Source: Triticum aestivum (taxonomy: Eukaryota > Streptophyta > Magnoliopsida > Poales > Poaceae). From it: DNA of 64,000 nucleotides. Shown piece after piece: positions 1 through 12,417 of this stretch (position 1 is its first letter; the number at the start of each line of letters is the position of its first letter). The stretch is taken from the NCBI RefSeq assembly GCF_018294505.1, contig NC_057809.1:136870979-136934978 (forward strand), written 5' to 3'. Made by a program: the position numbers and the translations under genes. The notes beneath the pieces were generated by a model that was not told the origin of the DNA, did no database searches, and saw only the letters and a list, made by a program, of their open reading frames with translations.

Positions 1-1307
1 AGAAAGCGTAAGCACGTGATAAAACATGATGAAGACAAACAGACTGAAGAAATTCAACTGAGGAAATTGAGAAAGTCTTTAGTCAAAATCTTCAAACAGA
101 AATGAACAAGGACACACCACAGTAATGAGGAAATGGAAGGGTTGAGGAAATAGAACGAGTAGGCTTGGTGAAGACAGTGATTTGGTAGACCAGTTCCAAT
201 CGCTGTGACAATTCTACGTCTGGTTGGATCGGCTAGGTATTTAAACCTAAGGACACACAGTCCTCACCATATTCTCCTTGAGCTAAGGTCACACAGACTT
301 CGCCCAATAACTCGTGGTAAGTCTTCAGGTGACTTCCAAACCTTCACAAACTCGGTCACTCGGTGATCCACAATTTCCTCTTGGATGCTCTAGACCATGA
401 CGCCTAACTGTTTGGAAGATGCACAGTCTTCAAAGGTAACAAGCGTCGGATCCACGCAGGATCAATCTCTTCAGTGATGCTCAATCACTTTGGGTTTGTA
501 GGTGTTTGGGTTTGAGTTTTCCTCACTTGATGATTTTCGCTCAGAGTCCTCAGAGGATGGGATGCTCTCAATGACAAGTGCCAGTTTATCTCGGAGCAGC
601 CAACCAGCTAGTGGTTGTAGGGGGCGGCTATTTATAGCCTAGGGAGCAGCCCGACATGATAAGACATAAATGCCCTTCAATGATATGACCGTTAGGTGGA
701 TAAGCTATTTTGGGACAACTGGCGCATAGCACAGCAACGGTCGGAAATTTGAGGTACAAATTCCTCAGGGCTATCATGTTCCTCACTTGTAGGCAATCCG
801 CACTGGCGAATTCCTAACTCCTCAGTCAGAACAAATTCCTCAGAGACTAGAAGAACTTCGTCTCTGTCACTGAAGAAATTGACTGAACTGTATGACATTT
901 CCAATGGCTTCACTCGAAGGGATTGGTAGGTGTAGGATTTTGAGTTGAGCGTCACTTGGAAACTTTTCCTTAGTTTTTCCTTGACCCCTTTAACTGTACG
1001 GTGTTTCCTATGACTCAAGAAGGAGAAAATGAAACTACGAAAACAAAAGTCTTCACGCTTCATGTTCCTCGCATGAATACCAAGTCTTCAGGGTCACACC
1101 AATTTCTTCACTTTCAAAGTCTTCAGAAAATCTTCAAAAATCCAAAGTCTTCAGTCAAAGACATTCATTTTTAGGGGTCGACTTTCTCTGCAAATATCAA
1201 ACTCCTCATAGACTTATAGACTTGTGTAGACTCATAAACACATTAGTCCCTTAACCTATAAGTCTTCAATACACCAAAATCACTAAGGGGCACTAGATGC
1301 ACTTACA
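1..1307 (-). mobile_element. LTR of an unclassified LTR retrotransposon, cut by window start
   Basis: On the minus strand this begins TGTAAGTGCATCTAGTGCC at 1307 and runs left out of the window. It has LTR features: a TG start, a TATA-like box 670 bases in, and no coding capacity. The junction at 1307/1308 interrupts a Copia pol reading that is continuous in the related copy near 8145. The five bases ATTAC at 1308-1312 fit one half of a target duplication; the other half lies outside. I do not recognise the family. A 123-residue open frame at 692-1063 is judged a chance frame. Confidence 0.6.
629..637 (-). promoter_or_regulatory. TATA-like box of the left LTR
   Basis: The minus strand reads GGCTATAAATAGCC here, in a local hairpin-like context. 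Distance from the LTR start and the following GC-rich leader fit a retrotransposon core promoter firing leftward. Confidence 0.5.
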
Positions 1308-2484
1308 ATTACTCATATAAATAGAAGAACCATTATTCTTTGATTTAAATGAATAACCGTCTCGCATCAAACAAGATCCAGATATAATGTGCATGCTTAA
1401 CGCTGGCACCAAATAACAATTATTCAGGTCTAAAACTAATCCTGAAGGTAGATGTAGAGGTATTGTGCCGACGACGATCACATCGACTTTGGAACCATTT
1501 CCCATGCGCATCGTCACCTCATCCTTAGCCAATCTTCGCTTAATCCGTAGCCCCTGTTTCGAGTTGCAAATATGAGCAACATAACCAGTATCAAATACCC
1601 AGGCGCTACTGTGAGCATTAGTTAAGTACACATCAATAACATGTATATCAAATATACCTTTCACTTTGCCATCCTTCTTATCCGCCAAATACTTGGGGCA
1701 GTTCCGCTTCCAGTGACCAGTCCCTTTGTAGTAGAAGCACTCAATTTCAGGCTTAGGTCCAGACTTGGGTTCCTTCACTTGGGCAGCAACTTGCTTGCCG
1801 TTCTTCTTGAAGTTCCCCTTCTTCCCTTTGCCCTTTTTCTTGAAACTAGTGGTCTTGTTGACCATCAACACTTGATGCTCCTTCTTGATTTCTACCTCCG
1901 CAGCCTTTAGCATCGCGAAGGGCTCGGGAATCGTCTTATCAATCCCTTGCATATTATAGTTCATCATGAAGCTTTTGTAGCTTGGTGGTAGTGATTGAAG
2001 AACTCTGTCAATGACACTATCAACCGGAAGATTAACTCCCAGTTGAGTCAAGTGATTGTGGTACCCAGACATTCTGAGTATATGATGAACTATTCTCCTC
2101 CATCTTACAGCTGTAGAACTTATTGGAGACTTCATATCTCTCAATCCGGGCATTTGCTTGAAATATTAACTTCAACTCCTAGAATGTCTCATATGCTCCA
2201 TGACGTTAAAAACATCGTTGAAGTCCCAATTCAAAGTCGTAAAGCATGGCACACTGAACTATCGAGTAGTCATCAGCTTTGCTCTGCCACACGTTCACAA
2301 CGTCTGGTGTTGCTCATGCAGCGGGTCTTGCACCTAGCGGTGCTTCTAGGACGTAATTCTTCTGTGCAGCAATGAGGATAATCCTCAAGTTACGGACCCA
2401 GTCCGTGTAGTTGCTACCATCATCTTTCAACTTAGCTTTCTCTAGGAATGCATTAAAATTCAACGGAACAGTAGAACAGGCCAT
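1308..2484 (-). pseudogene. Copia gag-protease remnant (outer element)
   Basis: Gag builds the virus-like particle and the aspartic protease cleaves it. The ATG at 2484 matches the inner element's gag start (MAC..VPLNFNA). A zinc knuckle reads CFYYKGTGHWKRNC, so the second cysteine of the CCHC box has become tyrosine. A protease motif DTGYVAH follows. The first half of gag is frameshifted, and the reading stops at 1308 where the next element is inserted. This is a dead copy. It shares the order gag, knuckle, protease with the copy at 8145-9324. Confidence 0.8.
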
Positions 2485-3590
2485 TTATCTACAACAACAT
2501 AGACGTGCAAAATACTATCAGGTACTAAGTTCATGATAAATTAAAGTTCAATTAATCATATTACTTAAGAACTCCCACTTAGATAGACATCCCTCTAATC
2601 ATCTAAGTGATCACGTGATCCATATCAACTAAACCATGTCCGATCGTCATGTGAGATGAAGTAGTTTTCAATGGTGAACATCACTATGTTGATCATATCT
2701 ACTATATGATTCATGCTCGACCTTTCGGTCTCAGTGTTCTGAGGCCATATCTGTATATGCTAGGCTCGTCAAGTTTAACCTGCGTATTCTGCGTGTGCAA
2801 AACTGGCTTGCACCCGTTGTATGTGAACGTAGAGCTTATCACACCCGATCATCACATGGTGTCTCGACACGATGAACTGTCGCACGGTGCATACTCGGGG
2901 AGAACACTTGTACCTTGAAATTTAGTGAGAGATCATCTTATAATGCTACCGCCGTACTAAGCAAAATAAGATGCATAAAGGATAAACATCACATGCAATC
3001 AATGTAGGTGATATGATATGGCCATCATCATCTTGTTCCTTTGATCTCCATCTCCAAAGCACCGTCATGATCACCATCGTCACCGGCTTGACACCTTGAT
3101 CTCCATTGAAGCATCATTGTCGTCTCGCCAACTATTGCTACTACGACTATCGCTACCACTTAGTGATAAAGTAAAGCAATTACATGGCGATTGCATTTCA
3201 TACAATAAAGCGACAACCATATGGCTCCTGCCAGTTGCCGATAACTATTACAAAATATGATCATCTCATACAAATAATTATATATCATCACGTCTTGACC
3301 ATATCACATCACAGCAAGACCTGCAAAAACAAGTTACATGTCCTCCACTTTGTTGTTGCAAGTTTTACGTGGCTGCTACGGGCTTCTAGCAAGAACCGTT
3401 CTTACCTACGCATCAAAACCACAACGATTTTTCCTCAAGTGTGTTGTTTTAACATTCAACAAGGACCGGGCGTAGTCACACTCGATTCAACTAAAGTTGG
3501 AGAAACAGACACCCACTAGCCACCTGTGTGCAAAGCACGGCGGTAGAAGCAGTCTCATGAACGCAGTCATGTAATGTCGGTCTAGGCCGC
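1308..3590 (-). mobile_element. Outer Copia (Angela/WIS-type) element, left part of internal region
   Basis: Holds gag-protease remnants (to 2484) and the untranslated leader (2485-3590) of an older Copia element. It aligns by eye with 8145-10430 of the inner element. It continues at 12285-12417 and LTR 12418-14136 after a younger element that split it at GCCGC (3586-3590 and 12285-12289). The pol part beyond 1308 is lost behind another insertion. It reads on the minus strand. Confidence 0.8.
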
Positions 3591-5312
3591 TATTGGGGAA
3601 CACAGTGATTTCAAAAAAAATCATACGTACACACAAGATCCATCTAGGTGATGCATAGCAACGAGAGGGGAGAGTGTTTTCCACGTATCCTCGTAGACCG
3701 AAAGCGGAAGCGTTATGACAACACGGTTGATGTAGTCGTACATCTTCACGATCCGACCGATCCTAGCACTGAAGGTACGGCACCTCCGTGATCTGCACAC
3801 ATTCATCTCGGTGACGTCCCATGAACTCTAGATCCAGCTGAGGTCGAGGGAGAGTTTCGTCAGCACAATAGCGTGGTGAGGTGATGATGAAGCTACCGGC
3901 GCAGGGCTTCGCCTAAGCACTGCAACGATATGACCGAGGTGGAAATCTGTGGAGGGGGGCACCGCACACGGCTAAACAATCAACTTGTGTGTCTATGGGG
4001 TGCCCCCTACCCCGTATATAAGGAGTGGAGGAGGGGGAGGGCCGGCCCTCTCATGGCGCGCCCAAGGGGGGAGTCCTACTCCCCGTGGGAGTAGGATTCC
4101 CCCTTCCCTAGTTGGAGTAGGAGAAGAAGGAAGGAGGATAGAGGGAGAAGGAAAGGGGGGCCGGCCCCCCACCCCAATTCGGATTGGGCTTGGGAGGTGC
4201 CCCCACCTTGGCCGCCTCCTCCTCTCTCCCACGAAGTCCCACTAAGGCCCATAGTCTCCCCGGGGGGTTCCGGTAACCCCCCGGTACTCCGGTAAATGCC
4301 CGAACTCACTCGGAACCATTCCGATGTCCAAACGTAGCCTTCTAATATATCGATCTTTATGTCTCAACCATTTTGAGACTCCTCGTAAGGTCCGTGATCA
4401 CATCCGGGACTCCGAACTACCTTCGGTACATCAAAACACATAAACTCATAATACCGATCGTCATCGAACATTAAGCGTGCGGACCCTACGGGTTCGAGAA
4501 CTATGTAGACATGACCGAGACTCATCTCCGGTCAATAACCAATAGCGAAACCTGGATTCTCATATTGGTTCCTACATATTCTACGAAGATCTTTATCGGT
4601 CAAACCGCATAACAACATACGTTGTTCCCTTTGTCATCGATATGTTACTTGCCCGAGATTCAATCGTCGGTATCTCAATACCTAGTTCAATCTCGTTACC
4701 GAAAAGTCTCTTTTACTCATTTTGTAATGCATCATCCCATAACTAACTCATTAGTCACATTGCTTGCAAGGCTTATAGTGATGTGCATTACCGAGAGGGC
4801 CCAGAGATACCTCTCCGATAATCGGAGTGACAAATCCTAATCTCGATCTATGCCAACTCAACAAACACCATCGCAGACACCTATAGAGAATCTTTATAAT
4901 CACCCAGTTATGTTGTGACGTTTGATAGCGCACTAAGTGTTCCTCCGGTATTCGGGAGTTGCATAATCCCATAGTCATAGGAACATGTATAAGTTATGAA
5001 GAAAGCAATAGCAATAAACTAAACGATCATAGTGCTAAGCTAACGGATGGGTCAAGTCAATCACATCATTCTCTAATGATGTGATCCCGTTAATCAAATG
5101 ACAACTCATGTCCATGGCTAGGAAACTTAACCATCTTTGGTTAACGAGCTAGTCAAGTAGAGGCATACTAGTGACACTCAGTTTGTCTATGTATTCACAC
5201 ATGTACTAAGTTTCTGGTTAATACAATTCTAGCATGAATGATAAACAGTCATCATGATATAAGGAAATATAAATAAATACTTTATTATTGCATCTAGGGC
5301 ATATTTCCTTCA
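3591..5312 (-). repeat. 3' LTR of inner Copia element
   Basis: 1722 bases, paired with 10558-12284. The left edge reads TATTGGGG instead of TGTTGGGG, so the terminal CA of the minus-strand LTR has mutated to TA. The polypurine tract GCAAGCGGGAGAC sits just inside the right edge (5313-5326). The first 80 bases differ from the 5' LTR at about six positions, so this is not a recent insertion. Confidence 0.9.
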
Positions 5313-5345
5313 GTCTCCCGCTTGCACTAGAGTCAATAATCTAGA

Positions 5346-8300
5346 TTACATAGTAATGATTCTAACACCCATGGAGTCCTGGTGCTGATCATGTTTTGCT
5401 TGTGAGAGAGGCTTAGTCAACGGGTCTGCAACATTCAGATTCGTATGTATCTTGCAAATCTCTATGTCTCCCTCCTTGACTTGCACGCGGATGGAATTGA
5501 AGCATCTATTGATGTGTTTGGTTCTCTTGTGAAATCTGGATTCCTTTGGCAAGGCAACTGCACTAGTATTGTCACAAAAGATTTTCATTGGACCCGATGC
5601 ACTAGGTATGACACCTAGATCGAATATGAACTCCTTCATCCAGACTCCTTCATTTGCTGCTTCTGAAGTAGCTATGTACTCACTTCACACGTAGATCCCG
5701 CCATGACGCTCTGCTTGGAATTGCACCAACCGATAGCTCCACCATTCAATAAAAATACGTATCCGGTTTGTGATTTAGAGTCATCCGGATCAGTGTCAAA
5801 GCTTGCATCGACGTAACCGTTTACGACGAGCTCTTTGTCACCTCCATAAATGAGAAACATATCCTTAGTCCTTTTCAGGTATTTCAGGATGTTCTTGACC
5901 GATGTCGAGTGATCCACTCGTGGATTACTTTGGTACCTCCCTACTAAACTAATAGCAAGGCACACATCAGGTCTGGTACACAACATTGCACACATGATAG
6001 AACCTATGGCTGAAGCATAGGGAATGAATTTCATTTTCTCTCTATCTTCTGCAGTGGTCGGGCATTGAGTCCGACTCAACTTCACACCTTGTAACACAGG
6101 CAAGAACCCTTTCTTTGCTTGATCCATTTTGAACTTCTTCAAAACTTTATCAAGGTATGTGCTTTGTGAAAGTCCAATTAAGCGTCTTGATCTATCTCTA
6201 TAGATCTTGATGCCTAATATATAAGCAGCTTCACCGAGGTCTTTCATTGAAAAATTCTTATTCAAGTATCCTTTTATGCTATTCAGAAATTCAGTATCAT
6301 TTCTGATCAACAATATGTCATCCACATATAATATCAGAAATGCTACAGAGCTCCCACTAACTTTCTTGTAAACACAGGCTTCTCCAAAAGTATGTATAAA
6401 ACCATATGCTTTGATCACACTATCAAAGCGTATATACCAACTCCGAGATGCTTGCACCAGTCCATAAATGGATCGCTGGAGCTTACACACTTTGTTAGCA
6501 TCTTTTGGATCGACAAAACCTTCTAGTTGCATCATATAAAACTCTTCTTTAAGATATCCATTAAGGAATGCAGTTTTGACATCCATTTGCCAAATTTCAT
6601 AATCATAAAATGCGGCAATTGCTAACATGATTCGGACGGACTTAAGCATCGCTACGGGTGAGAAGGTCTCATCGTAGTTAACTCCTTGAACTTGTCGAAA
6701 AACATTCGCAACAAGTCAAGCTTTGTAGACAGTAACATTACCGTCAGCGTCAGTCTTCTTCTTGAAGATCCATTTATTATCAATGGCTTGCTGATCATCG
6801 GGCAAGTCAGCCAAAGTCCACACTTTGTTCTCATACATGGATCCCATCTCAGATTTCATGGCCTCGAGCCATTTCGCGGAATCTGGGCTCATCATCGCTT
6901 CCTCATAGTTCGTAGGTTCATCATGGTCAAGTAACATGACCTCCAGAACTGGATTACCGTACCATTCTGGTGCGGATCTTACTCTGGTTGACCTACAAGG
7001 TTCGGTAGTAACTTGATCTGAAGTTACATGATCATCATCATTAGCTTCCTCACTAATTAGTGTAGGAGTCACAGGAACATATTTCTGTGATGAACTACTT
7101 TCCAATAAGTGAGTAGGTACAGTTACCTCATCAAGTTCTACTTTCCTCCCACTCACTTCTTTTGAGAGAAACTCCTTCTCTAGAAAGGATCCATTCTTAG
7201 CAACGAATGTCTTGCCTTCGGATCTGTGATAGAAGGTGTACCCAACAGTCTCCTTTGGGTATCCTATGAAGACACATTTCTCCGATTTGGGTTCGAGCAT
7301 ATCAGGTTGAAGCTTTTTCACATAAGCATCGCAGCCCCAAACTTTAAGAAACGACAACTTGGGTTTCTTGCCAAACCACGGTTCATAAGGTGTCGTCTCA
7401 ACGGATTTAGATGGTGCCCTATTTAACATGAATGCAGCCGTCTCTAAAGCATAACCCCAAAACGATAGCGGTAAATCAGTAAGAGACATCATAGATCGCA
7501 CCATATCTAATAAAGTATGATTACGACGTTTGTACACACCATTACGCTGTGGTGTTCCGGGTGGCATGAGCTGCGAAACTATTCCGCATTTGTTTCAAAT
7601 GAAGACCAAACTCGTAAGTCAAATATTCTCCTCCACGATCAGATTGTAGAAACTTTATTTTCTTGTTACGTTGATTTTCCACTTCACTCTGAAATTCTTT
7701 GAACTTTTCAAATGCTTTAGACTTATGTTTCATCAAGTAGATATACCCATATCTGCTCAAATCATATGTGAAGGTAAGAAAATGACAATACCTGTCATGA
7801 GCATCAACACTCATCGGACCGCATACATCAGTATGTATTATTTCCAACAAGTCTGTTGCTCGCTCCATTGTTCCGGAGAACGGAGTCTTAGTCATCTTGC
7901 CCATGAGGCATGGTTCGCAAGCATCAAGTGATTCATAATCAAGTGATTCCAAAAGCCCATCAGTATGGAGTTTCTTCATGCGCTTTACACCAATATGACC
8001 TAAACGGCGGTGCCACAAATAAGTTGCACTATCATTACTAAACTTATATCTTTTGGCTTCAATACTATGAACATGTGTATCACTACTATCAAGATTTAAT
8101 AAAAATAGACCACTGATCAAGGGTGCATGACCATAAAAGATATTACTCATATAAATAGAACAACCATTATTCTCTGATTTAAATGAATAACCGTCTCGCA
8201 TCAAACAAGATCCAGATATAATGTTCATGCTCAATGTTGGCACCAAATAATAATTATTTAGGTCTAAAACTAATCCCGAAGGTAGATGTAGAGGTAGCGT

Positions 8301-9324
8301 GCCGACGACGATCACATCGACTTTGGAACCATTTCCCACGCGCATCGTCGCCTCGTCCTTAGCCAATCTTCGCTTAATCCATAGTCCCTGTTTCGAGTTG
8401 CAAATATTAGCAACAGAACCAGTATCAAATACCTAGGCGCTACGGCGAGCATAGTTAAGTACACATTAATAACATGCATATCAAATATACCTTTCACTTT
8501 GCCATCCTTCTTCTCCGCCAAATACTTGGGGCAGTTCCGCTTCCAGTGACCAGTCCCTTTGCAGTAGAAGCACTCTGTCTCAGCCTTAGGTCCAGATTTG
8601 GGCTTCTTCACTTGAGCAGCAACTTGCTTGTTGTTCTTCTTGAAGTTCCCCTTCTTCCCTTTACCCTTTTTCTTGAAACTGGTGGTCTTGTTGACCATCA
8701 ACACTTGATGCTCCTTCTTGATTTCTACCTCTGCAGCCTTTAGCATTGCGAAGAACTCGGGAATTGTCTTATCCATCCCTTGCATATTGTAGTTCATCAC
8801 GAAGCTCTTGTAGCTTGGTGGCAGTGATTGAAGAACTCTGTCAATGACACAATCATCAGGAAGATTAACTCCCAGTTGAGTCAAGTGGTTGTGGTACCAG
8901 ACATTCTGAGTATATGTTCATTGACAGAACCATTCTCCTCCATTTTGCAGCTGTAGAACTTATTGGGGACTTCATATCACTCAACCCGAGCATTTGCTTG
9001 AAATATTAACTTCAACTCCTGGAACATCTCATATGCTCCATGACGTTCAAAACGTCGTTGAAGCCTCGGTTCGAAGCTGTAAAGCATGGCACACTGAACT
9101 ATCTTGTAGTCATCAGCTTTGCTCTGCCAGACGTTCATAACATCTAGCGTTGCTTCTACATCGGGTTTGGCACCTAGTGGTGCTTCCATGACATAATTCT
9201 TCTGTGCAGCAATGAGGATAATCCTCAAGTTACGGACCCAGTCCGTGTAATTGCTACCATCATCTTTCAACTTAGCTTTCTCTAGGAACGCATTAAAATT
9301 CAACGGAACAACAGCACATGCCAT
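5346..9324 (-). pseudogene. Copia gag-pol polyprotein, broken
   Basis: Reading leftward: gag from ATG 9324; CCHC knuckle CFYCKGTGHWKRNC near 8560; protease region near 8400, where the conserved DTGS is frameshifted; integrase HHCC (LWHRRLGHIG .. CEPC) and its two aspartates (HTDVCGP, SDRGGEY). RT follows with LYVDD near 6320, then RNase H. Lesions seen: gag frame breaks between 8884 and 8977 and near 8310-8460; a frame break near 7550; the integrase third acidic residue is lysine at 7529-7531; TGA replaces CGA at 6716-6718; and a frameshift near 5672 splits RNase H. Copia integrase precedes RT, as here. The protein cannot be made whole. Confidence 0.9.
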
Positions 9325-10540
9325 TTATCTACAATAGCATAGACATGCAAAATACTATCAGGTACTAAGTTCATGATAAATTAAAGTTCAATTAATCATA
9401 TTACTTAAGAACTCCCACTTATATAGACATCCCTCTAATCATCTAAGTGATCACATGATCCATATCAACTAAACCATGTCCGATCATCACGTGAGATGGA
9501 GTAGTTTTCAATGTTGAATATCACTATGTTGATCATATCTACTATATGATTCACGCTCGACCTTTCGGTCTCAGTGTTCCGAGGCCATATCTGCATATGC
9601 TAGGCTTGTCAAGTTTAACCCGAGTATTCCGCATGTGCAAAACTGGCTTGCACTGGTTGTATGTGAACGTAGAGCTTATCACACCCGATCATCACGTGGT
9701 GTCTCGGCATGACGAACTGTAGCAACGGTGCATACTCAAGGAGAACACTTATACTTTGAAATTTAGTGAGAGATCATCTTATAATGCTACCGCCGAACTA
9801 AGCAAAATTAGATGCATAAAGGATAAACATCACATGCAATCAATATAAGTGATATGATATGGCCATCATCATCTTGTGCCTTTGATCTCCATCTCCAAAG
9901 CACCGTCATGATCACCATAGTCACCAGCGCGACGCCTTGATCTCCATCGTATCATCATTGTCGTCTCGGCAACTATTGCTTCTACGACTATCGCTACCGC
10001 TTAGTGATAAAGTAAAAACAATTACAGGGCGATTGCATTGCATACAATAAAGTGACAACCATATGGCTCCTGCCAGTTGCCGATAACTCTGTTACAAAAC
10101 ATGATCATCGCATACAATAAAAATTAGCATCATGTCTTGACAATATCACATCACAACATGCCCTGCAAAAACAAGTTAGAAGTCCTCTACTTTGTTGTTG
10201 CAAGTTTTACGTGGCTGCTACGGGCTTAGCAAGAACCGTTCTTACCTACGCATCAAAACCACAACAATTTGTCATCAAGTTTGCTATTTTAACCTTCAAC
10301 AAGGACCGGGCATAGTCACACTCGATTCAACTAAAGTTGGAGAAAGAGACACCCACTAGCCACCTGTGTGCGAAGCACGTCGGTAGAACAAGTCTCGCGT
10401 AAGCGTACGCGTAATGTCTGTCTGAGCCACTTCATCCAACAATACCGCCGAATCAAAGTATGACATGCTGGTAAGCAGTATGACTATTATCGCCCACAAC
10501 TCTTTGTGTTCTACTCGTGCATATAACATATACGCATAGA

Positions 10541-10556
10541 CCTGGCTCGGATGCCA
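10541..10556 (-). other. Primer binding site of inner Copia element
   Basis: The minus strand reads TGGCATCCGAGCCAGG one base inside the 5' LTR. This resembles the usual plant Copia site complementary to initiator methionine tRNA (TGGTATCAGAGC), with two mismatches. The leader 9325-10557 between this and gag is non-coding. Confidence 0.65.
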
Positions 10557-10557
10557 C

Positions 10558-12284
10558 TGTTGGGGAACACAGTAATTTCAAAAAAAATCCTACGCACATG
10601 CAAGATCCATCTAGGTGATGCATAGCAACGAGAGGGGAGAGTGTTGTCCACGTACCCTCGTAGATCGAAAGCAGAAGCGTTATGACAACGCGATTGATGT
10701 AGTCGTATGTCTTCACGATCCGACCGATCCTAGCACCGAAGGTACGGCACCTCCGCGATCTGCACACGTTCAGCTCGGTGACGTCCCACAAACTCTAGAT
10801 CCAGCTGAGGTCGAGGGAGAGTTTCTTCAGCACGACGGCGTGGTGACGGTGATGATGAAGCTACCGGCGCAGGGCTTGTCCTAAGCACTGCAACGATATG
10901 ACCGAGGTGGAAATCTGTGGAGGGGGGCACCACACACGGCTAAACAATCAACTTGTGTGTCTATGGGGCGCCCCCCTCCCCCGTATATAAAGGAGTGGAA
11001 GAGGGGGAGGGCCGGACCTCTCATGGCGCGCCCAAGGGGGGAGTCCTACTCCCGGTGGGAGTAGGATTCCCCCTTCCCTAGTTGGAGTAGGAGAAGAAGG
11101 AAGGAGGAGAGAGGGAGAATGAAAGGGGGGCCAGCCCCCCACCCCAATTCGTATTGGGCTTGGGGAGGGGGCGCCCCCACCTTGGCCGCCTCCTCCTCTC
11201 TCCCACTAAGGCCCAATAAGGCCCATAGACTCCCCGGGGGGGTCCGGTAACCCCCCGTACTCCAGTAAATGCCCGTACTCACCCGGAACCATTCTGATGT
11301 CCAAACATATCCTTCCAATATATCGACCTTTATGTCTTGACCATTTCGAGACTCCTCGTCATGTCCGTGATCACATCCGGGACTCCGAACTACCTTTGGT
11401 ACATCAAAACACATAAACTCATAATATCGATCGTCATCGAACATTAAGCGTGCGGACCCTACGAGTTCGAGAACTATGTAGACATGACCGAGACTCATCT
11501 CCGGTCAATAACCAATAGCGGAACCTGGATGATCATATTGGTTCCTACATATTCTACGAAGATCTTTATCGGTCAAACCGCATAACAACATACGTTGTTC
11601 CCTTTGTCATTGTTATGTTACTTGCCCGAGATTCGACCGTCGGTATCTCAATACCTAGTTCAATCTCGTTACCGACAAGTTTCTTTACTCGTTCTGTAAT
11701 GCATCATCCCGTAACTAACTCATTAGTCACATTGCTTGCAAGGCTTATAGTGGTGTGCATTACCGAGAGGGCCCAGAGATACCTCTCCGACAATCGGAGT
11801 GACAAATCCTAATCTCGATCTATGCCAACTCAACAAACACCATCGGAGACACCTATAGAGCATCTTTATAATCACCCAGTTACGTTGTGACGTTTGATAC
11901 AACACTAAGTGTTCCTCCGGTATTCAGGAGTTGCATAATCTCATAGTCATAGGAACATGTATAAGTTATGAAGAAAGCAATAGCAATAAACTAAACGATC
12001 ATAGTGCTAAGCTAATGGATGGGTCAAGTCAATCACACCATTCTCTAATAATGTGATCCCGTTAATCAAATGACAACTCATGTCCATGGCTAGGAAACTT
12101 AACCATCTTTGATTGACGAGCTAGTCAAGTAGAGGCATACTAGTGACACTTAGTTTATCTATGTATTCACACATGTACTAAGTTTCCGGTTAATACAATT
12201 TTAGCATGAATAATAAATATTTATCATGATATAAGGAAATATAAATAACAACTTTATTATTGCCTCTAGGGCATATTTCCTTCA
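10558..12284 (-). repeat. 5' LTR of inner Copia element
   Basis: 1727 bases, from TGAAGGAAATATG (minus, at 12284) to CCCCAACA (10558). It contains the GC-rich leader tract with short chance ORFs and a TATA-like motif near 10983-10990. Next to it at 12285 is GCCGC, the target duplication. Confidence 0.9.
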
Positions 12285-12417
12285 GCCGCTTCATCCAACA
12301 ATACCGTCGAATCAAAGTATGACATGCTGGTAAGCAGTATGACTATTATCACCCACAACTCTTTTGTGTTCTACTCGTGCATATAACATCTACGCATAGA
12401 CCTGGCTCGGATGCCAT
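12285..12417 (-). mobile_element. Leader fragment of outer Copia element, with primer binding site
   Basis: These 133 bases repeat 10426-10557 almost exactly, including the primer site at 12401-12416. They are the part of the outer element's leader that lies between its 5' LTR and the point where the inner element inserted. Confidence 0.85.

Larger units (their letters stand above)
3591..12284 (-). mobile_element. Inner Copia element, Angela/WIS/BARE-1 type, complete with both LTRs
   Basis: Two related LTRs (3591-5312 and 10558-12284) flank gag-pol on the minus strand. The flanks carry a perfect five-base target duplication, GCCGC, at 3586-3590 and 12285-12289. The domain order gag, protease, integrase, RT, RNase H is that of the Copia superfamily. 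The LTR start (minus) TGAAGGAAATATGCCCTAGA and end TTCCCCAACA resemble the Angela/WIS group as I remember it. The coding region is broken in several places, so the element cannot act on its own. Confidence 0.9.

Noticed and set aside
3985..4309. GC-rich open frames on both strands (also near 10948-11498, 12717-13084 and 52585-53364)
   Set aside because: They recur in every copy of the same LTR leader tract and have no motif; G+C-rich DNA lacks stops.
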